Below are positions 1 to 4,729 of a stretch of 6,145 nt of DNA, piece by piece. The notes beneath the pieces are model-generated. The model worked only from the letters and a program-made list of their open reading frames with translations. It was not told where the DNA came from and searched no databases. The number at the start of each line of letters is the position of its first letter. Position 1 is the stretch's first letter. The position numbers and the translations under genes were made by a program. This DNA is from Deltaproteobacteria bacterium (GTDB lineage: Bacteria; Myxococcota_A; UBA9160; SMWR01): positions 1-6,145 of the forward strand of contig JAJDAM010000029.1 in assembly GCA_029261905.1 (NCBI GenBank), in the 5' to 3' direction.

Positions 1-1142
1 ACCCCGGACCGCTGTGTTACGGGCAGCCCGACGCGCACGAGATCACGCTGACCGACTGCAACTTCGCACTGGGCCGGGTCCAGGCCGATCGCTTTCCGTT
101 CCCGCTGGTCGCTGAGCCGGTCGAAGCGGCGCTCGACGAGATGGCCGCAACGCTCGGCCGCGAAGGCTACGAACTCGATCGCGATGGCGTGGCGGCGGGC
201 TTTCTGGAAGTCGCCAACGCGAGCATGGCGGATGCGATCGCCGAGGTGTCGGTTGCGCGCGGGGTCGATCCGAGAGATTGCGCGTTGGTGGGTTTTGGCG
301 GGGCGTCGGGGCAGCACGTGTGCGCGATTGCTCGCACGCTCGGGATTCGCACGGTGTTGCTGCACCCGTTTGCCGGAATCCTGTCTGCGTACGGAATCGG
401 GATGGCGGATGTGAGCTGGGACGGACAGCGCGATGCGGGACGCGTTCTGCTCGGCTCTCATCAGACCCACAAGACTGCGGTCGAGGACGCTGTTCCCGCG
501 TCGGTCCTCGAGCGGCTCGACGAACTCGAACTGCAGGGGCGCGCGGCGATCGAGGCCGAAACGCCGGACGCCGAGGGGCCGCTTCGAGTCGAGCGGTTGC
601 TCGATCTGCGCTACCGGGGAACCGAGACCCCGTTGACCGTGGTGCAACCAGACGACGGCGACTTCCAGGCGGCGTTCGCGGCCGATCACCAGACGCGCTT
701 CGGGTACACACGCCCCGGCCGTCCGGTCGAGATCGTGACGGCGCGCGTCCGGGTGACGGTGTCGCGAGACGGGACCGGCGCGGTCTCCGGCCCTCTTGCT
801 CCTGCCGCCGATGGATCGGCACCGGATCGAGAAAACGAGACCGCTGTTCCGGCGCCGCTGCGCGAACAGCAGGTGTGGTTTCCGGGAATCGGACGCGTCT
901 CGGCACCGGTCTACGATCGAGTCCAGCTGCGATCGGGCTGCGAGTTGCGCGGCCCCGCTGTGGTGCTCGAAGACACCGGCACGTTGATTCTCGATCCGGG
1001 TTTCGTCGCGCGCCTCGGGCCCGAGCAGATTCTCGTGTTGACCGACGAGTCGGGCGCGCCGCGTGCGGAAGTGGCGGATTTCTCGCGACCCGACCCGATC
1101 CGACTGGAGGTCTTCGGCAATCGCTTCATGTCGATCGCCTAA
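1..1142 (+). CDS. 5-oxoprolinase / hydantoinase family, A half (HyuA-like), N-terminus outside window
   Basis: The reading frame is open from the window edge (first whole codon at position 3) to TAA at 1140-1142, giving 379 visible residues, so the true start lies upstream. The visible part is the C-terminal portion of the ATPase-like HyuA domain. It contains PGPLCYG near the beginning, GFGGASGQHVCAIARTLGI around residues 98-116, then HPFAGILSAYG, and a final beta-rich GPAVVLEDTGTLILDPG segment. The GGASGQH...FAGILSAYG wording resembles the fused eukaryote/bacterial 5-oxoprolinase group (ATP-dependent opening of 5-oxo-L-proline to L-glutamate, cytoplasmic) more than the two-gene N-methylhydantoinases; the substrate is inferred. 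The last residues, PIRLEVFGNRFMSIA, belong by homology to the beginning of the B half, so the stop falls inside what is normally one protein. ATG codons inside, such as 141, are internal methionines and not starts. Confidence 0.88.
   Translation, partial: PGPLCYGQPDAHEITLTDCNFALGRVQADRFPFPLVAEPVEAALDEMAATLGREGYELDRDGVAAGFLEVANASMADAIAEVSVARGVDPRDCALVGFGGASGQHVCAIARTLGIRTVLLHPFAGILSAYGIGMADVSWDGQRDAGRVLLGSHQTHKTAVEDAVPASVLERLDELELQGRAAIEAETPDAEGPLRVERLLDLRYRGTETPLTVVQPDDGDFQAAFAADHQTRFGYTRPGRPVEIVTARVRVTVSRDGTGAVSGPLAPAADGSAPDRENETAVPAPLREQQVWFPGIGRVSAPVYDRVQLRSGCELRGPAVVLEDTGTLILDPGFVARLGPEQILVLTDESGAPRAEVADFSRPDPIRLEVFGNRFMSIA
1140..1142 (+). other. In-frame TAA splitting the A and B halves of the oxoprolinase
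   Basis: TAA 1140-1142 and the ATG at 1146 are in the same frame, separated by the single codon CTG. Fused 5-oxoprolinases read MSIA-Glu-Gln-Met-Gly at this point; here the reading is MSIA-stop-Leu-Met-Gly. TAA is one substitution from the Glu codon GAA, and CTG one from the Gln codon CAG. No Shine-Dalgarno sequence sits in front of the ATG at 1146: the nearest GGAGG is at 1106-1110, about 35 nt upstream. The B half could be made only by readthrough or by reinitiation after termination. It may equally be a recent nonsense mutation or a sequencing/assembly error. Confidence 0.8.
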
Positions 1143-1145
1143 CTG

Positions 1146-2714
1146 ATGGGCGGCGTGCTGCGCAACACTTCGGTCTCGACGAACATCAAAGAGCGACTCG
1201 ACTATTCCTGTGCGGTGTTCGATGCCAGCGGTGGTTTGGTCGCGAATGCGCCGCACATTCCGGTCCATCTCGGCGCGATGGCAGAGACCGTCCGCCACGT
1301 TCGCTCGCGGTTTCCAGACCTCGTGGCCGGTGACGTCGTCGTCACGAACGATCCAGCGGCCGGGGGTTCGCACCTTCCCGATGTAACGGCCGTCACGCCG
1401 GTGTTTGCATGCGGCTCTCCATCCAGCCCTGCAGGCGGCTCTCCATCCAGCCCAGCAGGCGACGCTCCCGGCGATGGATCGCGATCCGAGACGAACGCCA
1501 ACGGCGGGCACACGCCCGCGTTCTTCGTTGCGAGCCGTGGTCACCACGCCGACATCGGCGGCGTGACGCCGGGCTCGATGCCGGCCGACTCACACACGTT
1601 GGAAGAGGAGGGCGTGCTGCTCGAGGCGTTCCTCGCGGTCCGCGCAGGGTTCTTCGATGAAGAACATCTGCGCGCGCGACTCGTCGGGGCGCGCTATCCG
1701 GCTCGGAATCCGGACGACAACGTCGCGGAACTCGAAGCCATGGTCGCGGCGAACCGCTGCGGGGTCGGGCTGCTCGGGGAGATGATGGCCGAACACGGCC
1801 GACAGGCGATGGAACTGACGATGACGCAGCTCCAGCAAGCAGCGGCCCACAAGGTCGGTCGCGAAATCGGGCGTCTTCCGAACGGCTGTTACGAGTTCGC
1901 CGACCAGATGGATGACGGCACGCCGATTTGCGTCGCACTGACGATCGAAGGCGAGCGCATGCGCATCGATTTTTCCGGCACCGGCGCCGCGAGTCGCGGC
2001 AACCTCAACGCGCCGCGCGCGGTCGTACAGGCGGCGGTCATCTACGTGTTGCGCACGTTGGTCGCTGAACGCATCCCGCTCAACGGCGGCTGCCTCGACC
2101 CGGTCGAGATCCAGATTCCGCCCGGCTCGCTGTTGGACCCACCGGCCGGTGCGGCCGTGGTCGGTGGCAACGTCGAAACCTCGCAGCGTGTCGTGGACGT
2201 ACTGCTCGGAGCGCTCGGGCGCGTAGCCGCGAGCCAGGGGACGATGAACAACGTGACGTTCGGCGACGAGAGCTTTGGCTACTACGAAACGATCGGCGGT
2301 GGAGCGGGTGCGGGCGACGGTTTTGCGGGCGCGTCCGGGGTTCATACCCACATGACCAATACCCGGATCACAGACGCCGAAGTACTGGAAGCGCGGCATC
2401 CGGTGCTGCTGCGCGAGTTTCGGTTTCGGCCGGGATCCGGCGGCAGCGGCCGGTGGCCAGGTGGTGAGGGATTGGTTCGCGAATACGAGTTCCGCGCACC
2501 CGTCACTGTCTCGCTACTGACGGAGCGGCGAACCACGCAACCCTACGGGCAGAATGGCGGTGCGCCGGGAATGTCGGGTCGCAATTGGGTGATCCGAACC
2601 GACGGATCGATCGAGTCATTGGACGGCAAGGCGCGGATCGAATTGGCGACCGGCGAGCGGCTGCGGATCGAAACGCCGGGTGGCGGCGGTTTCGGCGAAG
2701 CCGACTCGTCCTGA
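1146..2714 (+). CDS. 5-oxoprolinase / hydantoinase family, B half (HyuB-like)
   Basis: This 522-residue ORF matches the HyuB domain. It begins with NTSVSTNIKERLDYSCAVFD (residues 7-26) and ANAPHIPVHLG, then has TNDPAAGGSHLPD (68-79), ASRGHHADIGG (129-139), GGNVETSQRVVD (340-351), MTNTRITDAE (403-412), GSGGSGRWPGGEG (430-442) and a C-terminal ETPGGGGFG. In fused homologues this half follows the A half directly and both are needed for ATP-dependent 5-oxoproline hydrolysis. The ATG at 1146 is the first possible ATG after the upstream in-frame stop. Starting there removes the leading LEVFxNRFMSIAEQ segment that both fused and stand-alone HyuB proteins normally have, so an independently started product would be slightly truncated. 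Residues about 89-121 are a low-complexity insertion not expected in the family. The frame is otherwise intact, which argues against an old pseudogene. Confidence 0.87.
   Translation: MGGVLRNTSVSTNIKERLDYSCAVFDASGGLVANAPHIPVHLGAMAETVRHVRSRFPDLVAGDVVVTNDPAAGGSHLPDVTAVTPVFACGSPSSPAGGSPSSPAGDAPGDGSRSETNANGGHTPAFFVASRGHHADIGGVTPGSMPADSHTLEEEGVLLEAFLAVRAGFFDEEHLRARLVGARYPARNPDDNVAELEAMVAANRCGVGLLGEMMAEHGRQAMELTMTQLQQAAAHKVGREIGRLPNGCYEFADQMDDGTPICVALTIEGERMRIDFSGTGAASRGNLNAPRAVVQAAVIYVLRTLVAERIPLNGGCLDPVEIQIPPGSLLDPPAGAAVVGGNVETSQRVVDVLLGALGRVAASQGTMNNVTFGDESFGYYETIGGGAGAGDGFAGASGVHTHMTNTRITDAEVLEARHPVLLREFRFRPGSGGSGRWPGGEGLVREYEFRAPVTVSLLTERRTTQPYGQNGGAPGMSGRNWVIRTDGSIESLDGKARIELATGERLRIETPGGGGFGEADSS
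1413..1460 (+). repeat. 24-bp tandem duplication inside the HyuB-like gene
   Basis: Two adjacent 24-nt units (1413-1436 and 1437-1460) differ at a single base (CCCTGCAGGC versus CCCAGCAGGC). They are in frame and each encodes GSPSSPAG. They form the first half of a Gly/Ser/Pro/Ala-rich insertion that continues with a charged, Asn-containing tail to about position 1508. The insertion lies between the conserved TAVTPVF and FFVASRGHHADIGG segments, most likely in a surface loop. Confidence 0.85.
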
Positions 2715-2756
2715 GAAGCAAACACAGGTTTACCGCGAAAAAATCACAGCCTCCCG

Positions 2757-2772
2757 CTCGGTGTGCGCCGAG
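2757..2772 (+). other. Small hairpin downstream of the HyuB-like stop
   Basis: CTCGG (2757-2761) and CCGAG (2768-2772) can pair around a 6-nt loop, 42 nt after the HyuB-like stop codon. No T-run follows, so this is at best a weak or factor-assisted termination structure, and chance is possible in GC-rich DNA. The rest of 2715-2774 holds only a short A-rich patch (AAAAAA near 2738-2743) with no gene that I can see. Confidence 0.2.
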
Positions 2773-2774
2773 GG

Positions 2775-2803
2775 TTGCGAGACGCGACCGCGCTCCGTAC
2801 TGT
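2775..2803 (+). promoter_or_regulatory. Possible sigma70-type promoter for the tRNA pair
   Basis: TTGCGA (2775-2780, 4 of 6 to TTGACA) is followed after exactly 17 nt by TACTGT (2798-2803, 3 of 6 to TATAAT). The -10-like element ends 11 nt before the mature tRNA-Lys 5' end at 2815, which would leave a very short leader. Position and spacing are good but the -10 match is weak, so this is a candidate only. Confidence 0.35.
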
Positions 2804-2814
2804 GAGGCGACGGT

Positions 2815-2890
2815 GGGCGCGTAGCTCAATTGGCAGAGCAAGAGACTCTTAATCTCTAGGTTGAAGGTTCGATTCCTTCCGCGCTCACCA
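2815..2890 (+). tRNA. tRNA-Lys (anticodon CTT)
   Basis: A complete cloverleaf can be folded. The acceptor GGGCGCG (2815-2821) pairs with CGCGCTC (2880-2886) with one G-U pair. The D stem is GCTC/GAGC. The anticodon stem AGAGA/TCTCT surrounds the loop CTCTTAA, with anticodon CTT at 2848-2850. The T arm is GAAGG-TTCGATT-CCTTC (2863-2879). The discriminator is A (2887), as expected for lysine tRNAs, and CCA (2888-2890) is encoded. With C at position 34 it reads AAG only, so a TTT-anticodon lysine tRNA must exist elsewhere in the genome. Confidence 0.97.
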
Positions 2891-2933
2891 TCGTTCGATC
2901 TGCGTGGCTGGCATCTACGCTGATCGCTTCGTT

Positions 2934-3020
2934 GCCGGGATGGCGGAACTGGTAGACGCGGTGGCCTTAGGAGCCACAGTCCGAAAGGGCGTGCAGGTTC
3001 GAGTCCTGTTCCCGGCACCA
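2934..3020 (+). tRNA. tRNA-Leu (anticodon TAG)
   Basis: This 87-nt class II tRNA has acceptor GCCGGGA (2934-2940) pairing with TCCCGGC (3010-3016), anticodon stem GTGGC/GCCAC with anticodon TAG at 2968-2970, and a long variable arm (about 2978-2992) typical of leucine tRNAs. Its T arm is GCAGG-TTCGAGT-CCTGT, the discriminator is A, and CCA is encoded at 3018-3020. The D region TGGCGGAACTGGTAGACGC is characteristic of bacterial tRNA-Leu. It reads CUA and probably other CUN codons. It lies 43 nt after tRNA-Lys with no obvious separate promoter, so the two are probably one transcript. Confidence 0.97.
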
Positions 3021-3051
3021 TCTCAACCCGCGGCATCAGCGGCGCTTGCGT

Positions 3052-3065
3052 CGGCAATGCTGCCG
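3052..3065. other. Small hairpin between convergent tRNA-Leu and the oxygenase gene
   Basis: CGGCA (3052-3056) and TGCCG (3061-3065) form a perfect 5-bp stem with a 4-nt loop. It sits 6 nt beyond the stop codon of the minus-strand oxygenase and 31 nt after tRNA-Leu. It could help end transcription from either side, but no T-run follows on either strand. No better terminator is visible in the 51-nt gap. Confidence 0.22.
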
Positions 3066-3071
3066 GAAGTG

Positions 3072-3917
3072 TCACTCGGTATCGGTGGCTGGGCACTCGG
3101 TTGGGCTATTGGCTGGACGGGGCTGGGTGCGAATCCGTTCGGTCAGCACCATCCGCGGTCGTTTCCCGCAGTTGGGTGCCGGCGCGTGCACGATCCAGGG
3201 ATGCATCAGTACGACGTCGCCCGGCGCACCGGAGAACTCCACCACGCGTAGCTCCACGCCCTCGTGTTCGGTTGCCTGGTCCATGAAGCGGGCGATGCGG
3301 TCTTCGCCGGGGCGAACCGAGCACAACTCGCGAAACCAGGTCACGTGTTTGCGTAGTTCGCGGCGCACATCCGCCGAGCGGCCACTGAATTCGGGGCCTT
3401 CGACTCGGCGGATCCGGTCGATCAGGCGGTGAGAACCCTCGATGGCGAGGGTTGCCCCGGCGCGCGGTTCGACCTTGTCGAGGCACACGAACACTTGCAA
3501 GCCGGGCAGACCGCGCAGCCAACCGGGTGCTTGATAATCGAGGTGCCAGACCTTCGACGGCAGCACCCAGCGACCATCGCCGTCGAGTTTTCCGTTCGGT
3601 CCGCGCTGGGGAAATAGGATGCTGAGCAGCTGGCCGGCATGTCCGGGGACGCGCCAGCCATCGCGCCCGAGGATCGAATCGATCGCAGCGCGGACGGATT
3701 CGCCCCACAGTCCATCGAAACTCTGTTCTTGGATCGCACCCCGGACCTTCGAGGGAGTCACGCTCTGCTCACCTGGAGCGTCCGCGCTGACGCCCCGTTT
3801 GCTGAGGTAGTCCCAGATGCGCGCGCACATCTCCGCGGCCACTTCCGAGCCGACGGCTTCCGGCAGCACGAGTACGCCGGTTCGTTCGAACTGTTCGCGC
3901 TGGTCCCTGCTCAACAT
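3072..3917 (-). CDS. Phytanoyl-CoA dioxygenase (PhyH)-like Fe(II)/2-oxoglutarate oxygenase
   Basis: This 281-residue protein starts at the ATG at 3917-3915 (MLSRDQREQF) and ends with TGA at 3074-3072. The opening QREQFERTGVLVLPEAV is typical of PhyH-like proteins. The facial triad is visible as H125-x-D127 (VWHLDYQ) and H244 (PWIVHAPAPN). R255, 11 residues after H244, fits the 2-oxoglutarate-binding arginine. RAGATLAIEGSHRL (152-165) matches the family's PxxGxLxxxPGSH segment. The enzyme should hydroxylate or otherwise oxidise a small organic substrate using O2 and 2-oxoglutarate; the substrate cannot be read from sequence. The spacing between HxD and distal His (119 residues) is longer than in human PHYH (about 89), because of a charged helical stretch at about 166-222. 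The start overlaps the HEAT gene stop by 7 nt and has no clear ribosome binding site of its own, implying translational coupling. In-frame sequence upstream of 3917 is a shadow of the HEAT gene. Confidence 0.87.
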   Translation of the reverse strand: MLSRDQREQFERTGVLVLPEAVGSEVAAEMCARIWDYLSKRGVSADAPGEQSVTPSKVRGAIQEQSFDGLWGESVRAAIDSILGRDGWRVPGHAGQLLSILFPQRGPNGKLDGDGRWVLPSKVWHLDYQAPGWLRGLPGLQVFVCLDKVEPRAGATLAIEGSHRLIDRIRRVEGPEFSGRSADVRRELRKHVTWFRELCSVRPGEDRIARFMDQATEHEGVELRVVEFSGAPGDVVLMHPWIVHAPAPNCGKRPRMVLTERIRTQPRPANSPTECPATDTE

Positions 3918-4495
3918 GATGATGACTCGGTCGAGTGGTCGGTGCCGCGTTCGCGGCACAGGAACAAGCCGATCCCCGCGTTCTTGTGGAGCTTCGAATC
4001 GGTCTCGGTGTCGAGCAGGTGCTGGAAGAAGCCCTCGAGTTGCGGGCTCGTGTGACTGAATGCGAGAACGAGCACGGCTTGACGTCGGACGCGAATGCTC
4101 GAATCGTCGAGGGCGCGCTCCATCAGCAGCGGCACCGCGGCGTCCGGTCGCCCGTCGCCGGATCCCAATGCCGAAACCGCCATTTGTCGCACCGCACTCT
4201 TGGGGTCGCGCATCAATGGGAATGCGCACTCGACGTCGGCGGGATGCAGCAGCCGCGTCAACCAGATGCACCAGCGCCGGACTTCCCAGCGCCCGTCGCG
4301 CAGCCCGGCCAACACGGCGGCCCGGGTCGTCGGACCGAGCTGCGTCAACGCCGCCAATGCGGCTTCGCGCTCGGGTTCGCGCGCGAGTGCGGACACGAGC
4401 ACGGTCGTTCGCTGCTCGAGGTTTGCGTTTCCCTCTGCATCGAGTTCTGGTTCGAGTTCGGTATCGAGTTCTCGATGGATGTCGATTTCGGGCAT
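3911..4495 (-). CDS. HEAT-repeat (PBS-lyase-type) protein
   Basis: This 194-residue protein starts at the ATG at 4495-4493, chosen because a strong purine-rich ribosome binding site precedes it, and ends with TGA at 3913-3911. After an acidic N-terminus (about 1-28) come four or so helical HEAT-like units at about 30-64, 66-97, 98-130 and 131-165. The typical D-x-x-x-x-VR pattern is visible in DGRWEVRRWCI, DPKSAVRQMAVSAL and DSSIRVRRQAVLVL. Such repeats form a curved solenoid used for protein-protein contact. No catalytic motif is visible, and the His-Glu pairs of the HEAT enzyme deoxyhypusine hydroxylase are absent. There is no signal peptide or membrane segment, so it is probably cytoplasmic. 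Its stop overlaps the start of the downstream oxygenase, suggesting a partner or scaffold role for that enzyme, which is inference. The C-terminal tail after about 180 is polar and Ser-rich. Confidence 0.82.
   Translation of the reverse strand: MPEIDIHRELDTELEPELDAEGNANLEQRTTVLVSALAREPEREAALAALTQLGPTTRAAVLAGLRDGRWEVRRWCIWLTRLLHPADVECAFPLMRDPKSAVRQMAVSALGSGDGRPDAAVPLLMERALDDSSIRVRRQAVLVLAFSHTSPQLEGFFQHLLDTETDSKLHKNAGIGLFLCRERGTDHSTESSSC
4438..4473. repeat. Three imperfect 12-bp tandem repeats in the HEAT gene N-terminus
   Basis: Read on the plus strand, CGAGTTC recurs every 12 nt (units 4438-4449, 4450-4461 and 4462-4473, each as NNTCGAGTTCNN). On the coding strand these give the acidic four-residue periodicity REL-DTEL-EPEL-DA at residues 8-20. 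Because the unit is a multiple of three, changes in copy number would lengthen or shorten the acidic N-terminal tail without a frameshift. Confidence 0.7.
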
Positions 4496-4499
4496 GGTT

Positions 4500-4506
4500 C
4501 TCCTCC
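4500..4506 (-). promoter_or_regulatory. Shine-Dalgarno site of the HEAT-repeat gene
   Basis: On the minus strand GGAGGAG (plus-strand CTCCTCC) lies 4 nt before the ATG at 4495. It is the clearest ribosome binding site in the window. It fixes the HEAT gene start and probably drives translation of the overlapping oxygenase as well. Confidence 0.75.
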
Positions 4507-4562
4507 GGCAAGCAGCCAGAGACTCGAAAGGCCCGGCGCTCGCTCCATTGATCGGCGGGCGT

Positions 4563-4607
4563 CGCTCTCACTTCTCGACAAGTGATTCGAGAAGTTTCTG
4601 GAGAGCG
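4563..4607. other. Interrupted inverted repeat between the SelO-like and HEAT genes
   Basis: The inner arms ACTTCTCGA (4570-4578) and TCGAGAAGT (4587-4595) pair perfectly over 9 bp around the 8-nt loop CAAGTGAT. The outer arms CGCTCTC (4563-4569) and GAGAGCG (4601-4607) add 7 bp, with a one-sided 5-nt bulge (4596-4600). It sits 68 nt upstream of the HEAT start, in the minus-strand leader or at the 3' end of the SelO-like transcript. There is no T-run on either strand, so it is not a standard intrinsic terminator. A protein-binding palindrome or an mRNA structure is possible. Confidence 0.6.
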
Positions 4608-4631
4608 GAGCCGCGATGCCGATGGAATGAG

Positions 4632-4649
4632 CGCGGGCCCGAACCCGCG
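4632..4649. other. GC-rich hairpin after the SelO-like gene
   Basis: CGCGGG (4632-4637) pairs with CCCGCG (4644-4649) around a 6-nt loop, about 80 nt past the SelO-like stop on the minus strand. No U-tract follows. It may contribute to transcript ending or processing, or may be chance in GC-rich DNA. Apart from this and the inverted repeat at 4563-4607, I see no gene and no convincing promoter in the 4507-4729 gap. Confidence 0.25.
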
Positions 4650-4729
4650 GATCACGATTGTGTCGACAGGCTCGCGCAGCCACTTCCGGGCGTCAAGTGA
4701 ACCCACCCGGTGTGCGTGTGAGCCGCCCG

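Noticed and set aside
43..906. Minus-strand ORF of 287 residues opposite the HyuA-like part, and the plus-strand frame at 278-1333
   Set aside because: Both are Arg/Pro-rich low-complexity shadows of the real HyuA frame, without motifs or ribosome binding sites.
1590..2399. Minus-strand ORF of 269 residues opposite the HyuB-like gene
   Set aside because: It is an Arg/Ala-rich shadow with no recognisable domain, fully antisense to conserved HyuB motifs; long antisense frames are expected in GC-rich genes.
2815..3020. tRNA genes as an integration site for a mobile element
   Set aside because: No integrase, no repeat of a tRNA 3' end and no other mobile gene are visible in the window.
2503..3096. 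Minus-strand ORF of 197 residues with GTGLEPARPFG and RNRTFNLEIKSLL segments
   Set aside because: It runs antisense through both tRNA genes and the end of the HyuB-like gene. The GTGLEPARPFGL and NRTFNLEIKSLL phrases are the well-known false proteins produced by translating antisense tRNA-Leu and tRNA-Lys.
2904..3251. Plus-strand ORF of 115 residues starting MAGIYADRFVAGMAELVDA
   Set aside because: MAELVDA...GATVRKG...VRVLFPAP is the sense translation of tRNA-Leu, a common spurious ORF, and the rest is antisense to the oxygenase gene.
3911..4495. Deoxyhypusine hydroxylase-type HEAT enzyme
   Set aside because: The paired His-Glu metal-binding motifs that define that enzyme are absent, and the protein is shorter than that family.
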